A DNA stretch of 36,841 bases from an uncultured Clostridia bacterium (GCA_947165425.1 CAMVAJ010000018.1:1-36841), one strand, 5' to 3'; positions 7,109 through 15,236 are shown, counted from the stretch's first letter. Translations and numbers: made by a program. The notes: generated by a model not told the origin, from the letters alone.

Positions 7109-7945
7109 ATGAAGCATTTCCGGAAGCGGATCCTGTCCCTGGTATGCGCCGCCGCGCTCCTCTTGTCCGGCGCGGCGCTGGGGGAGACCGGGGGCGAGCC
7201 GGTGGAGCTGATCGTCTTCGCGGCCGCCTCCCTGACGGAGACCCTCACGGCGCTGAAGGCGCGCTTCGAGGCGGAGCATCCCAACGTGACGATCCTCTAC
7301 AACTTCGACTCCTCCGGCACGCTGAAGACCCAGATCGAGTCCGGCGCGGCCTGCGACGTGTTCATCTCCGCCTCGCCCAAGCAGATGAACCAGCTGGACA
7401 TCGCCGCCTCGCCGGAGGTCAACACCGCCGGGCTGGACTTCGTGCTCCAGGGCACGCGGCTGAACCTGCTGGAGAACAAGGTGGCGCTGGCGGTGCCGGA
7501 GGGCAACCCGAAGGGGATCGGGAGCTATGACGCGCTGGCGGAGCGCCTGCGCGCGGGAGATATCCTGCTGGCGATGGGCAACAGTGACGTGCCGGTGGGG
7601 CAGTATACCCAGAAGATCCTCGCCTGGTATGAGCTGCAGGAGGAGGAGCTGGCGAAAGCCGGCCTGCTCACCTATGGCAGCAATGTGAAGGAGGTCACCC
7701 TCCAGGTGCGCGAGGCGGCGGTGGACTGCGGCATTATCTACGCGACGGACGCCTTCTCCGCGGGCCTGACGGTGGTGGACACCGCGACGGCCGAGATGTG
7801 CGGTCAGGTGATCTACCCCGCGGCAGTGCTGAACATCACGGCCCACGAGGCGCTGGCCCGGGACTACCTGGCCTTCCTGACCTCCGGGGCGGCGGACGAG
7901 GTTTTTGCCGAGGTCGGCTTCACCCCGCTGCATGGGGAAGTTTAA
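7109..7945 (+). CDS. modA: Molybdate ABC transporter substrate-binding protein
   Basis: This 278-residue protein is the extracellular receptor that captures molybdate (or tungstate) and delivers it to ModB. Residues 1-25 form a Sec signal peptide (KHFRKR, a hydrophobic stretch, then a small-residue cleavage region); no proper lipobox is present, which is unusual for a Gram-positive receptor that must stay near the membrane. The mature protein starts with the ModA-typical VFAAASLTETL (oxyanion-contacting serine), followed by FDSSGTL, CDVFISAS, LAMGNSDVPVGQY and DCGIIYATDA. The last two line the ligand cleft in the family. ATG 7109 has AAAAGGAG eight bases upstream. The gene is the first of the Mo operon behind the riboswitch and is separated from modB by an inserted repeat element. 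Confidence 0.95.
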   Translation: MKHFRKRILSLVCAAALLLSGAALGETGGEPVELIVFAAASLTETLTALKARFEAEHPNVTILYNFDSSGTLKTQIESGAACDVFISASPKQMNQLDIAASPEVNTAGLDFVLQGTRLNLLENKVALAVPEGNPKGIGSYDALAERLRAGDILLAMGNSDVPVGQYTQKILAWYELQEEELAKAGLLTYGSNVKEVTLQVREAAVDCGIIYATDAFSAGLTVVDTATAEMCGQVIYPAAVLNITAHEALARDYLAFLTSGAADEVFAEVGFTPLHGEV

Positions 7946-7958
7946 ACGGAGATAACTG

Positions 7959-8177
7959 TTCAGTCGCACGGGGTATTGCGACAGAAACCTCTCTGTCGCT
8001 GCGGCGACATCTCCCCTTTCAGGGGAGACAGAGGGTTAAAAGTTGCCCAAAGCCTCCCCTGAAATAACCATAAATAGTACAAAGTACTATTTAACACGAT
8101 AAATGAAAATACTTCGTATTTTCACAGTAAGGGGAGGGGGACCGCTTGCGGTGGAGAGGTTTCGTTGCACGACTGAA
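7959..8177. mobile_element. MITE-like palindromic repeat element between modA and modB
   Basis: A 219-base non-coding element has imperfect terminal inverted repeats: TTCAGTCG at the left and CGACTGAA at the right, then GAAACCTCTC inside the left end and GAGAGGTTTC inside the right. It is built of hairpins: TGTCGC/GCGACA and CTCCCCT/AGGGGAG in the left half, AAATAGTAC/GTACTATTT at 8072-8092, GAAAATAC/GTATTTTC at 8105-8123, and CCGC/GCGG near the right end. No transposase frame is present. Its middle is AT-rich, unlike the neighbours. The type resembles small non-autonomous repeats found in many clostridial genomes. It sits in the operon and could affect read-through or RNA stability. No clear target duplication is seen. 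Confidence 0.75.
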
Positions 8178-8245
8178 TAAATACAAACGAGAGAGCAATC
8201 CAACGAGTATTATGAGCGGCACAGACGCGGGAGGCGGAGCGAAAC

Positions 8246-8908
8246 ATGGATCTCTTTCCACTCTGGAACTCCCTGCGCATCGCTGGGATCAGCACGGGGA
8301 TCGTCTTTTTCGCGGGGATCCTCTCGGCGTACTATATCGCCAAGGCGCCGCGGGCGGTGAAGGGCCTGCTCGACGTGGCGCTGACGCTGCCGCTGGTGCT
8401 GCCGCCCACGGTGGTGGGCTTTCTGCTGCTGCTGGCTTTCGGCCCCCGCCGGCCGCTGGGCGCGTTCCTGCTGGAGCGCTTCGGCCTGCGGATGACGATG
8501 ACCTGGTGGTCCGCGACCCTGGCCACCTCGGTGGTCATCTTCCCGCTGATGTACCGCACCTGCCGGGGCGCGTTTGAGAGCTTCGACGAGAACCTGGCGG
8601 CGGCGGGGCGGACCCTGGGCCTCTCCAACACCTATATCTTCTGGCGGATCCGCATGCCGGGCTGCCGCGCCGGCATTTTAGCCGGGACGGTGCTCTCCTT
8701 CGCCCGGGCGCTGGGCGAGTACGGCGCCACCAGCATGATCGCCGGCTACACGCCGGGGCGCACGGCGACGATCTCCACCACGGTCTACCAGCTCTGGCGC
8801 ACCAACGAGGACGGCCTGGCGCTGCGCTGGGTGCTGGTGAACGTGGCGATCTCCTTCGCGGTGCTGCTGGCGGTCAACCTGCTCGAAAAGCGGGAGAGGA
8901 GGCGGTGA
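8246..8908 (+). CDS. modB: Molybdate ABC transporter permease
   Basis: This 220-residue membrane protein forms the channel dimer of the molybdate importer. It has about five to six hydrophobic spans: near 12-30, 43-66, 84-106, 135-155 and 190-213. The family opening LWNSLRIAGIST is seen, with LPLVLPPTVVGF in the second span. The cytoplasmic EAA loop that contacts the ATPase reads AAGRTLGLSNTYIFWRI, followed by ARALGEYGATSMIAG, a ModB signature. The length is normal. ATG 8246 is preceded by GGGAGGCGGAG. It lies 300 bases after modA because of the inserted repeat, and its stop is one base before the modC start, so modB and modC are translationally coupled. Confidence 0.95.
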   Translation: MDLFPLWNSLRIAGISTGIVFFAGILSAYYIAKAPRAVKGLLDVALTLPLVLPPTVVGFLLLLAFGPRRPLGAFLLERFGLRMTMTWWSATLATSVVIFPLMYRTCRGAFESFDENLAAAGRTLGLSNTYIFWRIRMPGCRAGILAGTVLSFARALGEYGATSMIAGYTPGRTATISTTVYQLWRTNEDGLALRWVLVNVAISFAVLLAVNLLEKRERRR

Positions 8909-8909
8909 G

Positions 8910-9953
8910 GTGGCGCTGACGGTGGACATTGTGAAGCGCTTCAAGGGCTTCACCCTCCAGGTCTCCTTCACCCAGGACGGCGGGACGCTGGCGCTTTTAG
9001 GGGCCTCCGGCTGCGGCAAGAGCATGACGCTCCGCTGCATCGCGGGCATCGAGAAGCCGGACCGCGGGCGGATCCTGCTGGACGGGGAGACCCTCTTCGA
9101 CTCGGAGCGGCATATCAACCTGAGCCCGCAGGCGCGGCGCGTCGGGCTGATGTTTCAGCGCTACGCCCTCTTCCCGCAGATGACGGTCTGGCAGAATGTG
9201 CGCTGCGGGGCCATGCGCGGGCGGACGGGCGAGGCGCGGGAGCGCGCGGTTGGCGAGACGCTGGAGCGGCTCGGCCTCTCGGCGCTGGCGGACCGCCTGC
9301 CCGCGCAGCTCTCCGGCGGGCAGCAGCAGCGGGTGGCGCTGGCGCGGATTCTGGTCAGCAAACCGCGGCTCCTCATGCTCGACGAGCCCTTCTCCGCCCT
9401 GGACAGCCATCTGCGCTTCCGCACGGAGGAGGAGACGCGGCGGGAGATCCGCGCCTTCGGCGGCACGGTGCTGCTGGTCTCCCACGACCGGGATGAGATT
9501 TTCCGCATGGCGGACCGGGTGGCGATCCTGGACGCGGGGCGCGTCCGGGCCATCGGCCCTCGGGACGAGGTCTTCGCCGACCCGGGGAGCCGCGCGGGGT
9601 GCCTGCTGACCGGGTGCAAGAATCTCTCGGCGATCCGGCGGATCGACGGGAACCACGCGGAGGCGCTCGACTGGGGCATTCCGCTGGAGCTGGCCCTGCG
9701 GGAGGGGACGGACGCCCTCGGCCTGCGGATGCACTCAGTCCGGCCTGGCGTGGGGGAGAATACCTTCCGCTGCCGCGTGGCGGACGTGGTGGAGAATCCC
9801 TTCTCCTTCACGGTGATGCTGCGGCCCGTGGCCGCCCCGGAGAATTCCGTCCCCATCGGCTGGGAACTGCCGAAGGATGAATGGCGCGCCATGGCCGCGC
9901 GGGAGATCACGGTGCACTTCCCCGCGGGGGAACTGTTACAGCTGAAAGGTTGA
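8910..9953 (+). CDS. modC: Molybdate ABC transporter ATP-binding protein
   Basis: This 347-residue ATPase powers molybdate import through ModB. It shows Walker A GASGCGKS (31-38), Q-loop MFQRYALFP (81-89), ABC signature LSGGQQQR (134-141), Walker B LLMLDEPF (154-161), D-loop SALD and H-loop SHD (191-193). After about residue 225 a regulatory region follows, with a C-terminal oxyanion-binding TOBE/Mop-like fold (FRCRVADVVENPFSFTVML), as in ModC. The start is GTG 8910 with GAGAGGAGG upstream; TGA of modB ends at 8908. The Walker motifs look intact. The gene ends by overlapping or abutting the moeA start. Confidence 0.95.
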   Translation: MALTVDIVKRFKGFTLQVSFTQDGGTLALLGASGCGKSMTLRCIAGIEKPDRGRILLDGETLFDSERHINLSPQARRVGLMFQRYALFPQMTVWQNVRCGAMRGRTGEARERAVGETLERLGLSALADRLPAQLSGGQQQRVALARILVSKPRLLMLDEPFSALDSHLRFRTEEETRREIRAFGGTVLLVSHDRDEIFRMADRVAILDAGRVRAIGPRDEVFADPGSRAGCLLTGCKNLSAIRRIDGNHAEALDWGIPLELALREGTDALGLRMHSVRPGVGENTFRCRVADVVENPFSFTVMLRPVAAPENSVPIGWELPKDEWRAMAAREITVHFPAGELLQLKG

Positions 9954-9958
9954 TCAAA

Positions 9959-11179
9959 TTGCTGCAGAACGTATCCTGGACCGAGGCGAGAGAGCTGCTG
10001 CTGGGGAGCGCGCGGCCGGTGGAGACGGAGCGGGCGCCCCTGCAGGAGGCGGGCGGAAGGATCCTCGCCGCCGACCTGAACGCGGCGGAGGACGTGCCGC
10101 CCTTCGACCGCTCGGCCTACGACGGCTACGCCCTCCGGGCGGCGGACGCGGCGCGGGCGTCGAAGGATCGGCCGGTGACTCTGACCCTCACGGAGACCAT
10201 CGCCGCCGGCACGGTGCCGCGCGTCGAGGTCACCCCCGGCACGGCGGCGCACCTGATGACGGGCGCACCCATTCCGTCGGGCGCGGACTGCGTGATCAAC
10301 TTTGAGAGGACGAGCTTCACGGCGGAGACGGTGACGCTCTTCGCGCCGCTGCGGCCCGGGGACAACGTGGTCCGCCGCGGGGAGGACGTGAAGGCAGGGA
10401 CCCTGCTGGCCCCGGCCGGAACGATGATCGACCCGGGGACGGCGGGCACGCTGGCGGCCCAGGGCGCGGCGTCGGTGTGCGTCTACCGGCGGCCGGTGAT
10501 TGGCCTGATCTCCACGGGCAGCGAGGTCGTGGAGGCGGAGGAGGCGCAGCGGCCCGGCCAGATCCGCAACGCCAACCGGGCCTCCTTCACGGCGCTGCTG
10601 CGGCGGGAGGGCTGCGAGGTCCGCTATCTGGGCCTGGCCGGGGACGAGGCGGCGGCGATCCGCGACCGGATCGCGCGGGGCCTCGCGGACTGCGATGCGG
10701 TGATCCTGACCGGCGGCGTCTCGGTGGGCGACTGGGACGTGACCCCGGAGGCGATGGCCCAGGCGGGGGCGGAGATCCTGCTGCGGGGCGTGGACATGAA
10801 GCCGGGCATGGCCTGCGCCTATGGAGCCCGCGACGGCAAACTGGTGATCGGACTCTCGGGCAATCCGGCCTCCGCGCTGACCAATTTCTGCGCCTGCGTG
10901 CTGCCGGCGGTCCGCCGCCTGTGCGGCAGAGCCCGTCCGCAGCTGCCGGATTTCACGGCGCAGCTGGCGGCGGATTTCCGCAAGAAGAGCCCCGCGGACC
11001 GCTTCCTGCGCGGACGGCTGGAGCTGGCGGAGGGCGTCGTGCGCTTTGTGCCGGCGGCGGGGCAGGGCAACGCGGTGCTCTCGAGCGCCATCGGCTGCGA
11101 CGCCTTCGCGCTGATCCCGGCCGGCAGCGGCCCGGTGAGCACCGGGACGGCGCTGCGCGGGTTTTCGCTCGCGCTTTGA
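9959..11179 (+). CDS. moeA: Molybdopterin molybdotransferase
   Basis: MoeA inserts molybdate into adenylylated molybdopterin, the last step of Mo-MPT synthesis. The sequence shows the family order: an N-terminal domain with GGRILAADL, the strongly conserved PPFDRSAYDGYAL near 47-59, the hinge region with HLMTGAPIPSGAD, the MPT-binding domain with GLISTGSEVVE, TGGVSVGDWD and LVIGLSGNPASAL, and a C-terminal beta domain. The start is uncertain. TTG 9959 has GAAAGG nine bases upstream and gives 406 residues, the family's usual length; TTG 9950 overlaps the modC stop, and an ATG at 9881 lies deep inside modC. The gene is coupled to modC and is followed by a relative with a Cys-rich tail. Confidence 0.93.
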   Translation: MLQNVSWTEARELLLGSARPVETERAPLQEAGGRILAADLNAAEDVPPFDRSAYDGYALRAADAARASKDRPVTLTLTETIAAGTVPRVEVTPGTAAHLMTGAPIPSGADCVINFERTSFTAETVTLFAPLRPGDNVVRRGEDVKAGTLLAPAGTMIDPGTAGTLAAQGAASVCVYRRPVIGLISTGSEVVEAEEAQRPGQIRNANRASFTALLRREGCEVRYLGLAGDEAAAIRDRIARGLADCDAVILTGGVSVGDWDVTPEAMAQAGAEILLRGVDMKPGMACAYGARDGKLVIGLSGNPASALTNFCACVLPAVRRLCGRARPQLPDFTAQLAADFRKKSPADRFLRGRLELAEGVVRFVPAAGQGNAVLSSAIGCDAFALIPAGSGPVSTGTALRGFSLAL

Positions 11180-11243
11180 GGATGCCAAGACAGCTTTCTC
11201 GGGCTGCCGGCGTAAGCGGCGGCCTGAACGGAGGATATGGACG

Positions 11244-12260
11244 ATGAAAAAGGTACGGGTGGAGGACGCGGTCGGCATGACGCTCTGTCATGATCTGACG
11301 GAGATGCGGGACGGCTTCAAGGGCGCGGCCTTCAAGCGCGGGCACGTGATCGCGGAGGCGGACATCCCGCGCATGCTGGACATGGGGAAGCGCACGGTCT
11401 GCGTATGGGAGGAGAATGCGGGGGAGATCCATGAGGAGGACGCCGCTCTGCGCATGGCGGCCATGGCGCCGGTGGCCGGAGCGCACTACACCGCGCCCTC
11501 CGAGGGGAAGGTGCTCCTGATGGCGGACGAGGAGGGCTTCCTCCGGGTGGACACCGGCCTCCTGCGGGAGATCAACGCCATCGGGGACCTGACGATCGCC
11601 ACCCTGCCGGATCACTATCCGGTGAAGCCGGGCATGCGGCTGGCCTCGATGCGGATCGTGCCGCTGGTGACGAAGGAGGAGCAGATTCTCCGGGCCGAGG
11701 CGCTCTGCGAGGGGAGACGGCTGCTGGACCTGCTCCCCTACCAGCCCCGCCGCGCGGGCATCATCATCACCGGCTCGGAGATCTATCACGGGCGCATCCG
11801 GGACAAGTTTGAGGCGGTGGCGCGGCGGAAGCTGCAGGCCTACCCCGGGGAGATCCTGGGCGCGGTGGTCTGCGACGACGACCTCGGGATGCTGGTGGGG
11901 AAGGCGCGGGAGTTCCTGCGGATGGGCGCGGACTTCCTGATTTTCTCCGGCGGCATGTCGGTGGACCCGGACGACCTGACGCCCACGGCGATCCGGCAGC
12001 TCGGCTGCGAGATCGTCAGCTATGGCGTGCCGAGCCAGCCGGGGAACATGACCCTGATGGCCTATCTGGGGGATATCCCGGTGATGGGCGTGCCCGGCGC
12101 GGCGGTGAGCCTGCCGACCACGGTCTTCGACGTGCTGCTGCCGCAGGTGTACGCGGGGCTGCGCTTCACGAAGGAGGACCTGATCCGCCTGGGCGACGGC
12201 GGGCTGTGCCAGATGTGCGGGGCCTGCCACTATCCCAACTGCACGTTCGGAAGGTACTGA
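11244..12260 (+). CDS. MoeA/MoaB-like molybdopterin-binding protein with Cys-rich C terminus
   Basis: This 338-residue protein contains the molybdopterin-binding fold (GIIITGSEIYHGRIRDKF, about residues 172-189; FSGGMSVDPDDLTP, about 234-247; and GVPGAAVSLPTTVFD), as in MoeA, MogA and CinA proteins, but it lacks the MoeA N-terminal PPFDRSAYDGYA signature. The N-terminal third (KKVRVEDAVGMTLCHDLTEM) is the shortened domain seen in clostridial homologues. The last 16 residues hold four cysteines in the pattern C-x2-C-x2-C-x4-C (CQMCGACHYPNC), which could bind metal. ATG 11244 follows CGGAGG by nine bases. It lies between moeA and moaA, so a role in cofactor assembly or carriage is likely, but the reaction is not known to me. 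Confidence 0.85.
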   Translation: MKKVRVEDAVGMTLCHDLTEMRDGFKGAAFKRGHVIAEADIPRMLDMGKRTVCVWEENAGEIHEEDAALRMAAMAPVAGAHYTAPSEGKVLLMADEEGFLRVDTGLLREINAIGDLTIATLPDHYPVKPGMRLASMRIVPLVTKEEQILRAEALCEGRRLLDLLPYQPRRAGIIITGSEIYHGRIRDKFEAVARRKLQAYPGEILGAVVCDDDLGMLVGKAREFLRMGADFLIFSGGMSVDPDDLTPTAIRQLGCEIVSYGVPSQPGNMTLMAYLGDIPVMGVPGAAVSLPTTVFDVLLPQVYAGLRFTKEDLIRLGDGGLCQMCGACHYPNCTFGRY

Positions 12261-12262
12261 GC

Positions 12263-13213
12263 ATGAGAGATTCCTTTGGACGGGAGATCACCTATCTCCG
12301 CCTGTCGGTGACGGAGCTGTGCGACCTGCGCTGCCGCTACTGCATGCCCGAGGAGGGCGTGTGCAAGCTGCGCCACGAGGAGCTGCTCTCCGAGGAGGAG
12401 ATGCTCCGGGCAGTGCGGGCCGCGGCGGCGCTGGGGATCACGAAGGTGCGGATCACCGGCGGCGAGCCGCTGACCAAGCCGAACATCCTCTCGATCTGCC
12501 GCGGCGTGGCCGCGACGCCCGGGATCCGCGAAGTCTCGCTGACGACCAACGGCCTCCGCCTGCCCGAGCTGGCGGTGCGGCTGCGGGAGGCCGGGGTGCG
12601 GCGGGTCAACATCAGCCTGGACACGCTGGACCCGGAGAGATACGCCTACATCACCCGGCGGGGGAAGCTCGCGGACGCGCTGCGCGGCATCGAGGCGGCA
12701 TTGACGGCGGGCTTTGAGCAGGTCAAGCTGAACGCCGTGCTGATCGGCGGCTTCAACGACGGGGAGATCCCGGCGCTGGCGGAGCTGACGCGACGCTGGC
12801 CCGTGGATGTGCGCTTCATCGAGTTGATGCCCATGCCGGGCGAGACGGCCTTCGGTCCGGAGAGCTATCTGCCGGTCTCACGGGTGCTGGAGGCGCTGCC
12901 GGCGCTGCGCCCGGAGCGCGAGGACGGGGTCGCGCGGCTCTACCGCCTGCCGGGGGGGCAGGGCCGGGTGGGCCTGATCAGCCCGCTCAGCCAGCACTTC
13001 TGCGCGTCCTGCAACCGGCTGCGCCTCACGGCGGACGGCAAGCTGAAGCCCTGCCTCCACTCGGCGGAGGAGATCGGCATCAAGGGGATGAGCGAGGACG
13101 AGATGCGCGAGGCGATGGCGGAGGCGATCCGGCGCAAGCCCAGATGCCACGGCGAGCTGAGCGCGGCGCGCCGGAGCCAGGCGGCGCGGAACATGAACCA
13201 GATCGGGGGGTGA
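12263..13213 (+). CDS. moaA: GTP 3',8-cyclase (molybdopterin biosynthesis radical SAM enzyme)
   Basis: MoaA turns GTP into 3',8-cyclo-GTP, the first committed step of molybdopterin synthesis. The radical-SAM cluster is C20-x3-C24-x2-C27 (CDLRCRYC). The family's second cluster is C247-x2-C250-x13-C264 (FCASCNRLR, then KPC), and the protein ends in the functional double glycine (NQIGG). GGEPL near 66-70 contacts SAM. All key residues are present, and 316 residues is slightly short but normal for clostridia. ATG 12263 lies two bases after the preceding TGA with GGAAGG upstream; the frame is open further upstream only inside the previous gene. Confidence 0.96.
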   Translation: MRDSFGREITYLRLSVTELCDLRCRYCMPEEGVCKLRHEELLSEEEMLRAVRAAAALGITKVRITGGEPLTKPNILSICRGVAATPGIREVSLTTNGLRLPELAVRLREAGVRRVNISLDTLDPERYAYITRRGKLADALRGIEAALTAGFEQVKLNAVLIGGFNDGEIPALAELTRRWPVDVRFIELMPMPGETAFGPESYLPVSRVLEALPALRPEREDGVARLYRLPGGQGRVGLISPLSQHFCASCNRLRLTADGKLKPCLHSAEEIGIKGMSEDEMREAMAEAIRRKPRCHGELSAARRSQAARNMNQIGG

Positions 13214-13218
13214 GGCGG

Positions 13219-14205
13219 ATGGCAATCCCGGTGATCGGCTTCGCGGCCTACTCCGGCACGGGCAAGACCACCCTGATCGAGGGGCTGGTGGCGGAGCTGA
13301 CTCGCAGGGGCCTGCGCGTGGGCGTCGTCAAGCACGACGTCCACGGCCTCGACCTCGACCGGCCCGGCAAGGACTCGGCCCGGCACGCGGCGGCGGGGGC
13401 CTGCGCGGTGGCGCTTGCCTCCCCGGGCGGGAGCGCGGTGCTGGAAAAGCGGGAACTCACTTTAGCGGATTGCGTCAGTCGGCTCCGGGACGTCGATATC
13501 GTGCTGGTCGAGGGCTTCAAGCACGCCCCGATTCCCCGGATCGGCCTGAGCCGGAAGGGCACAGGCAAGGGCTTCACGGCGCCGCCGGAGACGTTCATCG
13601 CGGTGGCGACGGACGAGAAGATCGAGACCCCCGTGCCTCGCTTCAGCCTGGACGATCTCAACGGAATCGCGGACTTCATCATGGAGGAGATCAAAACAAT
13701 GCCGCAATCGGATTTCACCCACTTCGACGACCAGGGCCGGGCCCGCATGGTGGATGTCGGCGAGAAGGATGTGACGCGGCGCACGGCGACCGCCGCGGGG
13801 CGGGTGCTGGTCAGCCGGGAGACCTTCGGCCTGATCCGCTCCGGCGGGGTGAAGAAGGGGGACGTCCTCACCGTCGCGCAGATCGCGGGGATCATGGCGG
13901 CCAAGCGCACCTCGGAGCTGATTCCCATGTGCCACCCGGTGGCGCTGAACGGCATCGACCTGAGGCTGCGGCTGGACGAGCGTCGCCTGTCGGTGGAGAT
14001 CGAGGCGACAGCCCGGTGCGACGGGAAAACCGGGGTCGAGATGGAGGCCCTCACAGCGGTCAGCGGCGCGGCGCTGACGGTCTATGACATGTGCAAGGCG
14101 GTCCAGCGGGACATGGAGATCACGGACATCCGTCTGATCCGGAAAACGGGCGGCGTCCACGGAGACTATCATAAAGAAGAAAAAGGAGCGGTTCAGGATG
14201 AGTGA
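13219..14205 (+). CDS. MobB-MoaC fusion: guanine-dinucleotide adaptor plus cyclic pyranopterin monophosphate synthase
   Basis: This 328-residue protein joins two normally separate enzymes. Residues 1-160 are MobB, a P-loop GTPase-like partner for attaching GMP to the cofactor: Walker A FAAYSGTGKTTL (8-19), VGVVKHDVHG and IVLVEGFKHAPIP. Residues 161-328 are MoaC, which closes the pyranopterin ring after MoaA: GRARMVDVGEKDVTRR, PMCHPVALNGID, TGVEMEALTAVS and DMCKAVQRDMEI are all present, so the catalytic set looks intact. ATG 13219 starts six bases after moaA. An internal ATG with a strong Shine-Dalgarno (13683-13701) could also give MoaC alone. The last eight bases overlap the next gene. Confidence 0.92.
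   Translation: MAIPVIGFAAYSGTGKTTLIEGLVAELTRRGLRVGVVKHDVHGLDLDRPGKDSARHAAAGACAVALASPGGSAVLEKRELTLADCVSRLRDVDIVLVEGFKHAPIPRIGLSRKGTGKGFTAPPETFIAVATDEKIETPVPRFSLDDLNGIADFIMEEIKTMPQSDFTHFDDQGRARMVDVGEKDVTRRTATAAGRVLVSRETFGLIRSGGVKKGDVLTVAQIAGIMAAKRTSELIPMCHPVALNGIDLRLRLDERRLSVEIEATARCDGKTGVEMEALTAVSGAALTVYDMCKAVQRDMEITDIRLIRKTGGVHGDYHKEEKGAVQDE
13683..13701 (+). promoter_or_regulatory. Internal ribosome site and start that could yield free MoaC
   Basis: GGAGGAG lies nine bases before an in-frame ATG at 13699, exactly at the junction of the MobB and MoaC parts. Initiation here would make a 168-residue MoaC of normal length. The sequence also encodes the MobB end (MEEIKT), so it could be a relic of a once separate start. 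Confidence 0.6.
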
Positions 14206-15106
14206 GACAAGCTACACCGCCGGGGTGATCACGGTCAGCGACAAGGGCTTCCGGGGCGAGCGGGAGGACACGAGCGGCCCGGCGCTGTGCGAGATGCTGA
14301 AGGAGCAGGGCTGGGACGTCTCCTACACGGCGCTGGTGCCGGACGAGGCGGACATGATTCAGCAGGAGCTGATCGACTGCGCGGACCGGCGGAAGCTCGC
14401 GCTGGTTCTGACCACGGGCGGCACCGGCTTCTCGCCCCGCGATGTGACCCCTGAGGCCACCCTTGCGGTGGTGGAGCGTTTGGCGCCGGGCATCCCCGAG
14501 GCCATGCGGACCGAGAGCATGCGGATCACGCCCCACGGCTGTCTGTCCCGGGAGACCGCGGGAATCCGGGGCGGCACGCTGATCATCAATCTGCCTGGGA
14601 GCCGCAAGGCCTCCACCGAGAATCTGTCCGCCGTGCTGGGCGCGATCCGTCACGGCGTGGAGATCCTGCAATCCGCGGGCTCCGCGGACTGCGCCGCCAC
14701 GGCGGGGAGCCGCCGGGAGAAGCCCTCGCTGGATCTGTGGCTGCGGGAGGCCAAGCAGGCCCCCGACGCCGGGAAGGTCGGCATGTATCTGGCCCACAAC
14801 GGCGTCGTGCGCGGGACCGCGCGCCGGCTGGTGCGCGAGGGCGACGCGGAGGCGAAGCCGGTCATCGGAATGACCTTCGCCTGCGACGCGGAGAAGGCGG
14901 AGGCCGCAATGGAGAGCGCCCGGCAGATGGAGGGCGTCTACCATGTGCGCGCCTGGTTCAACGAGGGCGAGCTGCGGGTCGGCGACGATATCATGCTGGT
15001 CCTGATCGGCGCGGATACCCGCCCCCACGCCGTCGCAGCGCTGGAGTCACTGGTGGGGACGATCAAGCGGGAGTGTGTGACGGAACGTGAGCTTTACGGG
15101 GACTGA
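14198..15106 (+). CDS. MogA/MoaB molybdopterin adenylyltransferase fused to a MoaE-like domain
   Basis: Residues 1-165 are MogA/MoaB, which adenylylates molybdopterin before Mo insertion: GVITVSDKG, LTTGGTGFSPRDVTPEAT (71-88) and IRGGTLIINLPGSRKA (123-138) are diagnostic. After a short linker, residues 190-302 (VGMYLAHNGVVRGTARR, then VGDDIMLVLIGADTRPHAV) resemble the MoaE-related proteins of clostridia, the large subunit of molybdopterin synthase, although I do not see the usual C-terminal KKE-type end. This part could act with an unlinked MoaD or do something else. ATG 14198 overlaps the end of the MobB-MoaC gene by eight bases, with AAGGAGCGG upstream. This is the last gene of the operon; a terminator follows at 15134. 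Confidence 0.85.
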   Translation: MSETSYTAGVITVSDKGFRGEREDTSGPALCEMLKEQGWDVSYTALVPDEADMIQQELIDCADRRKLALVLTTGGTGFSPRDVTPEATLAVVERLAPGIPEAMRTESMRITPHGCLSRETAGIRGGTLIINLPGSRKASTENLSAVLGAIRHGVEILQSAGSADCAATAGSRREKPSLDLWLREAKQAPDAGKVGMYLAHNGVVRGTARRLVREGDAEAKPVIGMTFACDAEKAEAAMESARQMEGVYHVRAWFNEGELRVGDDIMLVLIGADTRPHAVAALESLVGTIKRECVTERELYGD

Positions 15107-15133
15107 ACCCTGATCGAACCAATTGTCCTATGA

Positions 15134-15163
15134 AGCTGTTTGACGGCAGTCAGACAGCTTTTT
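15134..15163 (+). terminator. Terminator of the molybdenum operon
   Basis: AGCTGTTTGA pairs with TCAGACAGCT (one G-T pair) around the loop CGGCAG, followed by TTTTT. It lies 28 bases after the last stop of the operon. Confidence 0.93.
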
Positions 15164-15207
15164 GTGTCGAATTATTAAGAAAAAATGTCAAAAAGTAAAA
15201 ATTGTAC

Positions 15208-15236
15208 TTGCAAAAGAAAGATACATATGTTACAAT
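15208..15236 (+). promoter_or_regulatory. Promoter of the 552-residue secreted protein
   Basis: TTGCAA (15208-15213) and TACAAT (15231-15236) have a 17-base spacer and an extended-10 TG. The surrounding 100 bases are AT-rich, in contrast to the GC-rich genes on both sides. Confidence 0.82.

Noticed and set aside
9161-11278. Minus-strand frame of 705 codons opposite modC and moeA
   Set aside because: Arg/Pro/Ala-rich shadow of well-supported genes, without motifs.
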